Source of the DNA: Limivivens sp034101475
GTDB lineage: Bacteria > Bacillota > Clostridia > Lachnospirales > Lachnospiraceae
NCBI GenBank assembly: GCA_034101475.1
Contig: JAXEJQ010000161.1
Span: 1-41,947, forward strand
DNA length: 41,947 nucleotides
Reading direction: 5' to 3'
Numbering within the stretch: position 1 is the first letter of the stretch; each line of letters opens with the position of its first letter. The position numbers were made by a program, and so were the translations under genes. The notes below the pieces were generated by a model, which did not search any database, was not told where the DNA came from, and worked only from the letters and a program-made list of their open reading frames with translations. Positions 23,674 through 31,796 of the stretch are shown here, piece after piece.

Positions 23674-23731
23674 TGCCCTCACACCGGCACCAGAATCTTC
23701 TCACACAATCTGCCTTTAACATTTTGAGCAT

Positions 23732-23805
23732 CTCAATATCTGAACATCCCAATATCTGAACATCCCAATATTTTAATATCCCAATATTTTAACATCCCAT
23801 TATCC
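23732..23805. repeat. 16-bp tandem repeat, about 4.5 copies
   Basis: Units of the CCCAATATCTGAACAT type follow at 23732, 23748, 23764 and 23780 with a partial copy at 23796; later units change CTGAACAT to TTTAACAT or TTTAATAT. It lies in the gene-free patch between the YARHG gene and the convergent debranching enzyme. Confidence 0.8.
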
Positions 23806-23833
23806 TATGAGTTATCCGACAAATGAGCCTTCT

Positions 23834-23895
23834 GTCGATTTTTCCGTGCTTCGCACGCCCACAATCCTGCCCATTATTCGGATATCCGCAGATCC
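23834..23895. repeat. Fragment of the three-hairpin element
   Basis: The stretch with CCGTGCTTCGCAC, CCCACAATCCTGCCCA and ATTCGGATATC (23843-23886) matches the inside of the element at 33291-33472. The preceding GTCGATTTTTCC is instead shared, inverted, with 33218-33240. This is a degraded or recombined copy near the 3' end of the debranching-enzyme gene. Confidence 0.75.
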
Positions 23896-23915
23896 GCCAT
23901 CCCGGCTCCCAACTC

Positions 23916-26048
23916 TCAAAAGGTTTTCCCCGTAAACACCGCCACAGACCTGGGCCGCATGAGAAATTCCCGGTCAATCCGCGGTTCCTGACCCTCCGGA
24001 TAGAAAAAGCGTCCCTGACCGTCACCGGAAGTATTCACACTTAAAAACCAGCAGCCCCGCCGCTTCAGATCCGGAAGGGTGATGGTGACGTCTTCCCAGA
24101 AGGTGTTGACAGCCACATAGACCAGGTCGTCCCTGCCGGTTTCCCGGTTATAGCCAGCAAAGCTGACAGCCAGAGTCCGGGCATCCCGGGGAATGTCCGT
24201 GTTTTCCGTCCGGGCATCATGGGTATGAAGGGGATCCATGCCGCAGACGGCGTTCGGCAGCTTTTTCCGGATTACCGGATGGCTGTGACGGTAATGGATC
24301 ATAAATTTGAAAAATTCGAAGAGGTCCCGGTTTTTATCCAGAAGAGACCAGTCCAGCCAGGAGATCTCATTGTCCTGGCAATAGCTGTTATTGTTCCCGT
24401 ACTGCGTATTTCCGAATTCATCCCCGGCCAGGAACATGGGAGTTCCCCGGCTGCACATCAGAACAGCGCAGGCGTTGCGGATCATCCGGAATCGCAGGGA
24501 AAGTACCCCGGCATCCGATGTCTCCCCTTCTGCTCCGCAGTTCCAGCTGCGGTTGTCATTGGATCCATCCAGATTGTTCCAGCCGTTGCTTTCATTGTGC
24601 TTGTCATTGTAGGAATAAAGGTCATACAGTGTAAACCCGTCGTGGCAGGTCAGAAAATTGACGCAGGAGTTATATCCCGCGTAATTATCGTTGTGATCCG
24701 AATAAAACCCGCCGTAAAGGTCACCGGAACCGGAAATACTCCAGGCTGCATCCCAGGCATGCCAGTTGTCTCCCTTCAGAAAGGCGCGCAGAGAATCCCG
24801 GTATCGTCCGTTCCATTCCGCCCAGCGCTTGCTGGCGGGAAAGCTTCCGACCTGATACAGTCCGCCGGCATCCCAGGCTTCCGCAATCAGCTTTACATTG
24901 CGCAGAACCGGGTCAGAGGCAAGAATTTCCAGAAGAGGCGGATTGTTCAGGGGCGTGCCGTCCTCATGGCGCCCGAGAATACTGGCCAGATCAAAGCGAA
25001 AGCCGTCCACCCGGTAGTTGATGGTCCAGTAACGCAGACATTCCAGAATCATCTGGCGGACAATGGGGTGGTTGCAGTTCAGCGTATTTCCGCAGCCGCT
25101 GAAATTGTAATAATTTCCTTCGGGAGTCAGCATGTAGTACACTTTATTGTCAAATCCCTTAAAGCAGAAAGTGGTTCCCTGCTCATTTCCTTCCGCCGTG
25201 TGGTTGAATACCACGTCCAGAATTACTTCGATTCCGTTTTCGTGGAATTCGCGAATCAGCTTTTTCAGTTCCGTTCCTTCCCGGTTGTATTCTGTGCTGG
25301 AAGCATAGCTGGAATTCGGGGAGAAAAAGCTCACCGTATTGTAGCCCCAGTATTCCAGAAGCCGCTGACCGTTTACTTCCCTGGAGTTTACGGTTTCATC
25401 AAATTCGAAAATCGGCATCAGTTCCACTGCGTTGATTCCCAGCTCTTTCAGATAGGGGATCTTCTCACGGAGTCCGTCGAAAGTCCCTCTGTGGCGGACA
25501 CCTGAGGAAGGATGATAGGTAAAACCGCGCACATGCAGCTCATAAATGACCAGATCGCTCATGGTTCGGGAGGACTGCGGCATATCGCCCCAGTCAAAGG
25601 TGTCTTTTACTACCCGGGCATGGTAGGAACCGGTCTTTTTCTCACCCCAGATCCGCTGCCCCGCAACTGCCTTGGCGTAGGGATCCAGCAGAACGGCTTT
25701 TTTATCGAAAAGAAGGCCTTTTTCCGGCTGGTAGGGACCGTCAATGCGATAGGCATATTCAAAGGATTCAATGTCCAGGCCGATGACAATCATGGAATAA
25801 ACATCGCCGATCCGATAGGCCTTTGGAAAAGGCAGAACGGCAAAGGGTTCCTCCTCGCCCCGGCGAAACAGCAGAAGCTCACAGGAAATCCCTCCGTGGG
25901 TATGCAGCGTAAAATTTACGCCGTTTGGCAGGGCCATGGCGCCGTTTACGTCAAAAAGTCCCGGACGGACGGGAAAGCCCCCGATCTCGTCCATGGGAGT
26001 AATGGAAAAAGGAAGTTCATGCAGAATGCTCTGGCTTTGAATGGTCAA
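23916..26048 (-). CDS. glgX: Glycogen debranching enzyme, GlgX/isoamylase type (GH13)
   Basis: Hydrolyses alpha-1,6 branches of glycogen or limit dextrins. Translation probably starts at TTG 26048: AGGAGG lies 7 bases upstream, just after the divergent promoter, and the family N-terminus (FPVRPGLFDVNGAMALPNGVNF) begins soon after. The much longer open frame upstream runs through the promoter and the opposite gene and is not coding. The 710 residues contain a CBM48-type N-terminal domain, then the barrel with D353 (YRVDGFRFD), E390 (LIAEAWDA) and D470 (LTCHDGFTLYDL), and a C-terminal beta domain. It is transcribed alone and divergently from the hydroxyacid dehydrogenase. The glgB of this window is 14 kb away. 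Confidence 0.93.
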   Translation of the reverse strand: MTIQSQSILHELPFSITPMDEIGGFPVRPGLFDVNGAMALPNGVNFTLHTHGGISCELLLFRRGEEEPFAVLPFPKAYRIGDVYSMIVIGLDIESFEYAYRIDGPYQPEKGLLFDKKAVLLDPYAKAVAGQRIWGEKKTGSYHARVVKDTFDWGDMPQSSRTMSDLVIYELHVRGFTYHPSSGVRHRGTFDGLREKIPYLKELGINAVELMPIFEFDETVNSREVNGQRLLEYWGYNTVSFFSPNSSYASSTEYNREGTELKKLIREFHENGIEVILDVVFNHTAEGNEQGTTFCFKGFDNKVYYMLTPEGNYYNFSGCGNTLNCNHPIVRQMILECLRYWTINYRVDGFRFDLASILGRHEDGTPLNNPPLLEILASDPVLRNVKLIAEAWDAGGLYQVGSFPASKRWAEWNGRYRDSLRAFLKGDNWHAWDAAWSISGSGDLYGGFYSDHNDNYAGYNSCVNFLTCHDGFTLYDLYSYNDKHNESNGWNNLDGSNDNRSWNCGAEGETSDAGVLSLRFRMIRNACAVLMCSRGTPMFLAGDEFGNTQYGNNNSYCQDNEISWLDWSLLDKNRDLFEFFKFMIHYRHSHPVIRKKLPNAVCGMDPLHTHDARTENTDIPRDARTLAVSFAGYNRETGRDDLVYVAVNTFWEDVTITLPDLKRRGCWFLSVNTSGDGQGRFFYPEGQEPRIDREFLMRPRSVAVFTGKTF

Positions 26049-26088
26049 AATAATTCCTCCTGATCTTTGGTAACAAATGGTTTCTGAC

Positions 26089-26117
26089 AGTGTACCACAA
26101 AATGAGCTGCCTGGCAA
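26089..26117 (-). promoter_or_regulatory. Promoter of the debranching-enzyme gene
   Basis: On the minus strand TTGCCA (26117-26112) and TACACT (26094-26089) are 17 bases apart, with an extended -10 TGG just before TACACT. The start codon follows about 40 bases later. Confidence 0.75.
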
Positions 26118-26207
26118 ATGAACCTGATAAGCAAATCCTTTTGGAAATTTGATCCATGTTTCAGAATTTGTGATATACTGATGGAAAAAGGAAGTGAGGA
26201 GGCAATT

Positions 26208-27191
26208 ATGAAAATTTTTGTATACAGCTACCGGGATTTTGATGAAGCTTCGTTTTTTGAAAAATTCAGCAAAGAATATCAGGTGGAGCTGGGAATCTGC
26301 CGGGATGCACCTACCCTGGAAAATGCTTATCTGGCAGAAGGATATCCGGCCATCAGCGTGATTACCACAAAGGTGGATGCAGCGCTGGTGGAGCGTTTTC
26401 ATGAACTGGGAGTCCGGATGATTTCGACCAGGACTATCGGTTACGATCATATTGACCTTGAGAAGGCGAAGGAACTGGGGATGCATGTGGGAAACGCCAC
26501 CTATTCTCCATGCTGCGTGGCGGACTATACGGTGATGCTGATGCTGATGTCCATCCGGAAGATGAAACGGATCATGCAGCGGGCGGAAATGAATGATTTT
26601 TCCCTGCCGGGGATTCAGGGCCGGGAGCTTCACAATTTTACTGTGGGTGTAATCGGAACCGGTAAAATCGGGGAAACGGTTATCCGGGATCTGAGCGGTT
26701 TCGGCTGCCGGATCTATGCCCATGATCTGTACGAGAAGGAAAGCGTCCGGGAAATGGCAGAATATGTGCCGTTGGAAGAGATTTATCAGAAATGTGACCT
26801 GATTACTCTGCATATGCCCCTGACTCCGGAAAATACCCACATGATTGATGCAAAAGCCATTGGGCAGATGAAGGACGGCGTTGTGATAGTGAATACAGCC
26901 AGAGGAGGGCTGATTGATACCCAGGCACTGATTGCAGGAATCGAGAGTGGGAAGATCGGAGCGGTCGGTCTGGATGTCATTGAGGATGAATTCGGCATGT
27001 ATTATTTCGACCGGAAGTCTGATATTCTGAGCAAGCGGGAGCTGTACATTCTGCGGGGCTTCCCAAATGTGGTTGTGACGCCTCATATGGCTTTCTATAC
27101 CGATCAGGCCATCAGTGATATGGTGCGCCATTCTATCGAAAGCTGCTGTCTGGAGGAACAGGGAATGCAGGATCCCTGGCGAATTCTGTAA
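26208..27191 (+). CDS. D-isomer-specific 2-hydroxyacid dehydrogenase (D-lactate dehydrogenase-like)
   Basis: NAD-dependent oxidoreductase interconverting a 2-oxo acid and a D-2-hydroxyacid. The ATG at 26208 follows GTGAGGAGG; the upstream frame to 26118 runs through the promoter. The 327 residues show the Rossmann motif GVIGTGKIGETV, the catalytic arginine in NTARGGLIDT, the glutamate in DVIEDEFGMY and the histidine in TPHMAFYT. The RTIGYDHIDLEKAKELGM and HVGNATYSPCCVADY segments match the LdhA/VanH branch, so D-lactate formation from pyruvate is likely; other substrates cannot be excluded. TGATATACT (26171-26179) is an extended -10 with no good -35. Confidence 0.88.
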   Translation: MKIFVYSYRDFDEASFFEKFSKEYQVELGICRDAPTLENAYLAEGYPAISVITTKVDAALVERFHELGVRMISTRTIGYDHIDLEKAKELGMHVGNATYSPCCVADYTVMLMLMSIRKMKRIMQRAEMNDFSLPGIQGRELHNFTVGVIGTGKIGETVIRDLSGFGCRIYAHDLYEKESVREMAEYVPLEEIYQKCDLITLHMPLTPENTHMIDAKAIGQMKDGVVIVNTARGGLIDTQALIAGIESGKIGAVGLDVIEDEFGMYYFDRKSDILSKRELYILRGFPNVVVTPHMAFYTDQAISDMVRHSIESCCLEEQGMQDPWRIL

Positions 27192-27207
27192 ATTGTTTCG
27201 GAAAATA

Positions 27208-27235
27208 TTGACGTTTTTTTGACACCTGATATGAT
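27208..27235 (+). promoter_or_regulatory. Promoter of the hut genes
   Basis: TTGACG (27208-27213) and TATGAT (27230-27235) with a 16-base spacer; alternative -10 choices lie a few bases downstream. It implies a ~155-base leader carrying a dispersed hairpin repeat. Confidence 0.65.
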
Positions 27236-27239
27236 ATGA

Positions 27240-27310
27240 TGAGCCAAGGGACAAATGGACATAAAAATCCGTGTCTGCATGGATTTTCATGTCTATGGGT
27301 CCTGGCATCA
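27240..27310 (-). repeat. Dispersed hairpin repeat (copy B2) in the hutU leader
   Basis: The reverse complement of this segment matches 23360-23425 with few changes. Imperfect inverted arms of ~29 bases (GAGCCAAGGGAC... and ...GTCCTGGCATC) enclose ATAAAAATCC/GGATTTTCAT and a loop. The end CCTGGCATCA is shared with the end of the three-hairpin element at 33463-33472, so the two repeat families have related termini. Confidence 0.78.
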
Positions 27311-27396
27311 AGACATAAAAGAAAAGGTAATTGCAAACAGAAAGATTACTGATAAAAGAAAGGATACTGTTAAAAGAAAGTAAAGGAGAGGATACG

Positions 27397-29418
27397 ATGA
27401 ATAACTTTGAGATCGGCCAGGCTATGACCATTAAGCTGGATCCCGTGCTGCCGGAATATCCGGTATTCAAAGAGGGAATCCGACGTGCACCCAAGAGAGA
27501 ACTGACTTTGAATAAGAGAGAGATCAAGCTGGCACTGAAAAATGCCCTCCGTTACGTGCCGGAGGAGCTTCATGAGCAGCTTGCGCCGGAATTCCTGGAG
27601 GAATTGCTGACCAGAGGACGAATTTACGGCTACCGTTTCATGCCGAAGGAACGGATTTACGGAAAACCCATTGAGGAGTACCGGGGAAACTGCATTGAGG
27701 GAAAAGCATTTCAGGTCATGATTGATAATAACCTGGATCATGATGTGGCACTGTATCCTTACGAACTGGTAACCTACGGTGAGACCGGCCAGGTATGTCA
27801 GAACTGGATGCAGTATCAGCTGATTAAAAAGTATCTGGAGCAACTGACGGATGAGCAGACCCTTGTCATGATGTCCGGCCATCCCATGGGCCTGTTCAAA
27901 TCTCATAAAACCAGTCCCCGGGTGGTCATTACCAACGGTCTGATGGTGGGAATGTTCGATAATCCTCATGACTGGGCGAAAGCCACAGCCATGGGCTGCT
28001 CTTCCTACGGACAGATGACGGCAGGAGGCTGGATGTACATCGGTCCTCAGGGGATTGTTCATGGTACCTTCAATACGCTTCTGAACGCAGGACGTCTGAA
28101 GCTGGGCATTCCGGCAGACGGGGATCTGACGGGACGTCTGTTTGTGACCTCAGGTCTTGGAGGTATGAGCGGCGCGCAGCCCAAAGCCATCGAAATCGCA
28201 AACGGCGTGGGAATCATCGCGGAGGTGGATGCTTCCCGGATTGAGACCAGGCACAGCCAGGGCTGGGTTTCCAGAGTGACAGACAGTATGGAGGAGGCCT
28301 TTGCCTGGGCAAAAGAATACCAGGAGAAAAAGGAACGGATTTCCATCGCTTATCATGGAAACATTGTGGATCTGCTCCAGTATGCAGTGGATCACAGCAT
28401 TAAAATCGATCTGCTTTCGGATCAGACTTCCTGTCATGTACCCTATGACGGCGGTTACTGTCCCCAGGGCCTGACCTTCGCCCAGCGGACGGAGATGCTG
28501 GCGAATGATAAGGAAAAGTTCTGTGAACTGGTTAACCAGTCTCTGGTGAAACATTATCATCTGATCAGGACACTGACAGAGCGGGGCACTTATTTCTTTG
28601 ATTACGGAAATTCCTTTATGAAAGCCGTATTTGATGCCGGAGCGAAGGATATTGCGAAGAACGGTGTGGATACCAGCGAAGGCTTTATCTTCCCGTCCTA
28701 TGTGGAGGACATTCTGGGACCGGAGCTGTTTGATTACGGATACGGACCCTTCCGCTGGTGCTGCCTGAGCGGAAAGCCGGAGGATCTGCATAAAACAGAT
28801 GAGGCGGCCATGAGCTGCATTGATCCGAACCGGAGAGGTCAGGATCGCGACAACTACATCTGGATCCGGGATGCGGAAAAGAACAAACTGGTTGTGGGAA
28901 CTCAGTGCCGGATTCTTTACCAGGATGCCATGGGACGCAGAAATATTGCCCTGAAATTCAACGAAATGGTTCGCAATGGGGAAATCGGCCCGGTTATGCT
29001 GGGGCGCGACCATCATGATACCGGAGGAACCGATTCTCCTTACCGGGAGACTTCCAATATTTATGACGGCAGCAATATCACTGCGGATATGGCGATTCAG
29101 TGTTACGCAGGAAACGCAGCCAGAGGAATGAGCCTGGTGGCTCTGCATAACGGCGGCGGAGTGGGCATCAGCAAGGCTATCAACGGCGGTTTCGGTATGG
29201 TGCTGGACGGCAGTGAGCGCGTGGATGAAATCCTGAAGGCTGCCATGCCCTGGGATACCATGATCGGCGTATCCAGAAGAAGCTGGGGCAGATGCGAGCA
29301 TTCCATTGAGACGGTTGCGGAATACAACAAAATGCGTGCGGGCAGTGATCATATTACCATGCCGTATATTGCAAGCGATGAACTGATTGAACGTGTATGT
29401 AAGGATGTGGAAAGATGA
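27397..29418 (+). CDS. hutU: Urocanate hydratase
   Basis: Converts urocanate to imidazolone propionate in histidine degradation, using tightly bound NAD+. The 673 residues represent the longer form found in Clostridia, against ~555 in Proteobacteria. Family motifs include TAGGWMYIGPQGIVHGT, GLGGMSGAQPKA, DQTSCHVPYDGGYCPQG and DHHDTGGTDSPYRET, followed by LHNGGGVGISKAINGGFGM. AAAGGAGAGG precedes ATG 27397. It overlaps hutI by an ATGA junction. It is the first gene of this hut cluster. Confidence 0.96.
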   Translation: MNNFEIGQAMTIKLDPVLPEYPVFKEGIRRAPKRELTLNKREIKLALKNALRYVPEELHEQLAPEFLEELLTRGRIYGYRFMPKERIYGKPIEEYRGNCIEGKAFQVMIDNNLDHDVALYPYELVTYGETGQVCQNWMQYQLIKKYLEQLTDEQTLVMMSGHPMGLFKSHKTSPRVVITNGLMVGMFDNPHDWAKATAMGCSSYGQMTAGGWMYIGPQGIVHGTFNTLLNAGRLKLGIPADGDLTGRLFVTSGLGGMSGAQPKAIEIANGVGIIAEVDASRIETRHSQGWVSRVTDSMEEAFAWAKEYQEKKERISIAYHGNIVDLLQYAVDHSIKIDLLSDQTSCHVPYDGGYCPQGLTFAQRTEMLANDKEKFCELVNQSLVKHYHLIRTLTERGTYFFDYGNSFMKAVFDAGAKDIAKNGVDTSEGFIFPSYVEDILGPELFDYGYGPFRWCCLSGKPEDLHKTDEAAMSCIDPNRRGQDRDNYIWIRDAEKNKLVVGTQCRILYQDAMGRRNIALKFNEMVRNGEIGPVMLGRDHHDTGGTDSPYRETSNIYDGSNITADMAIQCYAGNAARGMSLVALHNGGGVGISKAINGGFGMVLDGSERVDEILKAAMPWDTMIGVSRRSWGRCEHSIETVAEYNKMRAGSDHITMPYIASDELIERVCKDVER

Positions 29419-30662
29419 AAAAGCTTTTAATCTGCCACGCATCGGAGCTGGTGACCTGCAGGGGTGCCGCTCCGAAAGTGGGAAAAGAGATGGGGCAGAT
29501 CGGCCTCATCGAAGACGGTGCACTGCTGGTGCATGATGGTGTGATTGCCGGTGTGGGAACCACAGAGGAGCTGCTGAAAGAGATTGATCCTTCGGAATAT
29601 GAAATGCTGGATGCTTCCGGGAAGGCGGTTCTTCCCGGTTTTGTGGACAGCCATACCCATTTTATTTTCGGCGGCTACCGGGCGGAAGAGTTTTCCTGGC
29701 GTCTAAAGGGAGATACGTATCTGTCCATTATGGAACGGGGCGGGGGGATCAACGCCACCGTAACGGCCACCAGAGCAGCTTCCGAGGAGGAACTGATGGA
29801 GGCAGGGCGGGAACGGCTGAAGACCATGCTGGAATTCGGCGTGACCACCGTGGAAGGGAAAAGCGGATACGGACTGGACCGGGAGACTGAGCTTCGGATG
29901 CTCCGGGCCATGAAAAAGCTGGAGAAGATTCAGCCGGTGGAGATTGTGACCACCTTCCTCGGGCCTCACAGCGTTCTGCCTGAATACAAGGGGCGGGAGC
30001 GGGAATTTCTGGATGAAATGCTGAACGAGGTTATGCCTGTTGTGAAAGAGGAAGGGCTGGCTGATTTTGCGGATATTTTTACGGAAAAAAATGTTTTTAG
30101 CATTGAAGATTCCGAGTATTATCTGAATCGCGCCAGAGAGATGGGCTTTGCTCTGAAAATCCATGCGGATGAGATGGTTTCCCTGGGCGGGGCCGAGCTG
30201 GCAGCCAGAGTGGGGGCTGTTTCAGCGGATCATCTGCTGAAGGCTTCGGAGGAGGGAATCTCCCAAATGGCGGAGAAGGGCGTGATTGCCACGCTGCTCC
30301 CGGCCACAGCCTTCTGCCTGAAGGAAGAATTTGCCAGAGGCCGCCGGATGATTGATCAGGGATGTGCCGTGGCGCTGGCTTCGGATCTGAATCCCGGAAG
30401 CTGCTTTACCAATTCCATCCCACTGCTGATTGCGCTGGCCTGCATTCACATGAAGCTTTCCATTGAGGAAGTGATTACGGCGCTGACCATCAACGGGGCA
30501 GCAGCCATCGGGCGTGAAAAGCAGGTGGGAAGCCTGGAAGTGGGGAAACAGGCGGATCTCGTGATTCTGAAATATCCGTCCATCCATTATCTGCCGTATC
30601 ATACCTGTATGAATCTGGTGGAAAAAGTAATCAAAAAAGGTGAAATTGTTCTGGAACGATAG
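29415..30662 (+). CDS. hutI: Imidazolonepropionase
   Basis: Metal-dependent amidohydrolase that opens 4-imidazolone-5-propionate to formiminoglutamate. The 415 residues are normal. Metal ligands H80 and H82 lie in DSHTHFIFGGYRAEEF; further motifs are the glycine-rich GKSGYGLD, KIHADEM and the ASDLNPGSCFTNSIPLL stretch carrying the metal-binding aspartate. The start codon overlaps the hutU stop (ATGA), which indicates translational coupling. Confidence 0.96.
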   Translation: MKKLLICHASELVTCRGAAPKVGKEMGQIGLIEDGALLVHDGVIAGVGTTEELLKEIDPSEYEMLDASGKAVLPGFVDSHTHFIFGGYRAEEFSWRLKGDTYLSIMERGGGINATVTATRAASEEELMEAGRERLKTMLEFGVTTVEGKSGYGLDRETELRMLRAMKKLEKIQPVEIVTTFLGPHSVLPEYKGREREFLDEMLNEVMPVVKEEGLADFADIFTEKNVFSIEDSEYYLNRAREMGFALKIHADEMVSLGGAELAARVGAVSADHLLKASEEGISQMAEKGVIATLLPATAFCLKEEFARGRRMIDQGCAVALASDLNPGSCFTNSIPLLIALACIHMKLSIEEVITALTINGAAAIGREKQVGSLEVGKQADLVILKYPSIHYLPYHTCMNLVEKVIKKGEIVLER

Positions 30663-30703
30663 AAGGACGGAGATTTCAGAGAATATGTTCCAAAGAGGAA
30701 CAT

Positions 30704-30779
30704 CGTTATTGAAGGAACGTTATCGAAAGATCATTATCAAAGGAGCGTTATAGAAAGATTATTATCAAAGAAGCGTTAT
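30704..30779 (+). repeat. 28-bp tandem repeats between hutI and the cyclodeaminase gene
   Basis: CGTTAT recurs at 30718, 30746 and 30774, with 28-base units that contain GAAAGAT.ATTATCAAAG. A half unit at 30704 extends it by 14 bases. The last unit runs into the ribosome binding site GAAGGAGG of the next gene. No hairpin or promoter is evident. Confidence 0.75.
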
Positions 30780-30796
30780 AGAAGGAGGATCTGATT

Positions 30797-31426
30797 ATGA
30801 AAGAAATGACACTGGAAGCATTTGCGGCTCAGACTGCATCCAACGAGCCGGTGCCGGGCGGCGGAAGTATTTCCGCCCTGGCGGGAGCTCTGGCGGCTGC
30901 CCTGACAGAAATGGTGGCCGGACTGACTGCAGGAAAAAAGAAATACGCAGATGTGGAGGAAGAGATGAAGGCTGTCATGCCGGTGATGAAGCAGGTACGG
31001 GAACAGCTTCTTGTAGATATCCGGCGGGACAGTGAATCTTTTGATCTGTATATGCAGGCGCTGACCCTTCCGAAGGATACAGAGGAGGAAAAGGCTGCAC
31101 GGACTCAGGCCCTGCAGGATGGCCTGAAAGCGGCGGTGGCTGTTCCGCTTTCGGTGGCCAGGGCAGCGGCCCGGATCCTGCCTTATGCGAAAACCATGGT
31201 GACAAAGGGAAATGCCACGGCGGTTACCGACGGTCTGGTGGCCACGATGATGGCCAGAACAGCTGTGCTGGGAGCTTTGTTTAATGTGAAAATCAATCTG
31301 GCCTCCATCCGGGATGAGGCCTTTGTGGCGGAGACCATGGAGGAAGTGCGCAGCCTGGAAAAACAGGCGGTTTCTTCAGAAAAAGAGATTCTGGAAACGT
31401 CCTTTGTTTCCAGAGGAGTTCTGTAA
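30797..31426 (+). CDS. fchA: Formimidoyltetrahydrofolate cyclodeaminase
   Basis: Converts 5-formimino-THF to 5,10-methenyl-THF and ammonia, draining the one-carbon unit from histidine breakdown. The 209-residue, all-helical protein matches the cyclodeaminase half of bifunctional FtcD and stand-alone FchA. The family opening PVPGGGSISALAGALAAAL and the later TKGNATAVTDGLVATMMA are present. GAAGGAGG precedes the ATG. It lies 134 bases after hutI, probably in the same transcript. The partner glutamate formiminotransferase and histidine ammonia-lyase are not found in this window. Confidence 0.93.
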   Translation: MKEMTLEAFAAQTASNEPVPGGGSISALAGALAAALTEMVAGLTAGKKKYADVEEEMKAVMPVMKQVREQLLVDIRRDSESFDLYMQALTLPKDTEEEKAARTQALQDGLKAAVAVPLSVARAAARILPYAKTMVTKGNATAVTDGLVATMMARTAVLGALFNVKINLASIRDEAFVAETMEEVRSLEKQAVSSEKEILETSFVSRGVL

Positions 31427-31435
31427 AATCCGGCA

Positions 31436-31464
31436 TTGCCAGAAGCGGGTTTATCATTTATAAT
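31436..31464 (+). promoter_or_regulatory. Promoter of mgtE
   Basis: TTGCCA (31436-31441) and TATAAT (31459-31464) with a 17-base spacer, 10 bases after the cyclodeaminase stop. It predicts a leader of about 325 bases before mgtE. Confidence 0.8.
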
Positions 31465-31466
31465 GG

Positions 31467-31796
31467 ACAAGAGAAGCCGGATGTCCTGAAAAGAGAAGGA
31501 TGGCTTCAGAGTCATAATAGAAGAAAGAGGTGAACAGAGTGGATAACGGCGACAGTTATGGGCGAAGTTTGTGCACAGGCGGAATCATGTGCGGACAAAG
31601 AAGCAGGGCGCAGGTCAGAGTTTCCTTATCTGCTCTGTTTTTGCATCTGTAAATTTCTGAATCACATGTTCTGTCCTGTCTGCAGAGTTCCAGCATTGCA
31701 TTCCAAAAGAAGAATTGTATTTTATGATGGGGACAAGGTTCGCGTCTTCTTTTGGTGCGCTTTGCAGTCTTACGGCTTAAAAAGGAGGTTCAGAAG
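31467..31796 (+). promoter_or_regulatory. Long mgtE leader, possibly regulatory
   Basis: Two early hairpins exclude each other: GGACA/TGTCC (31465 to ~31487) and GAAGCC/GGCTTC (~31472 to 31508). ATAAC/GTTAT forms another small hairpin near 31543-31559. CAGAG (31616-31620) and CTCTG (31633-31637) followed by TTTTT form a weak terminator-like structure. I looked for the M-box Mg2+ riboswitch core and did not find it. Apart from the short frame listed separately, I see no gene here. Confidence 0.35.
31539..31652 (+). CDS. Possible 37-residue leader peptide upstream of mgtE
   Basis: GTG at 31539 follows AAGAGGTGA and opens a 37-codon frame (VDNGDSYGRSLCTGGIMCGQ and onward) ending with TAA at 31650. 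The weak terminator-like hairpin 31616-31642 falls inside it, an arrangement that could allow attenuation. Chance is quite possible: the peptide is not recognised. Confidence 0.25.
   Translation: MDNGDSYGRSLCTGGIMCGQRSRAQVRVSLSALFLHL

Noticed and set aside
23272..23727. A 151-codon ORF in the repeat-rich spacer
   Set aside because: It reads through the palindromes; the sequence is explained by inverted repeats and no ribosome binding site is present.
24219..25505. A 428-codon plus-strand ORF inside the debranching-enzyme gene
   Set aside because: It is antisense to a gene with intact catalytic residues; its product has no recognisable features.
26049..27527. A ~490-residue N-terminal extension of the debranching enzyme on the minus strand
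   Set aside because: The open frame crosses the divergent promoters and all of the hydroxyacid dehydrogenase gene; a TTG start with AGGAGG at 26048 fits the family N-terminus.
31467..31796. An M-box magnesium riboswitch before mgtE
   Set aside because: I searched for its conserved GGUGAGGCUCC-type core and could not find it.
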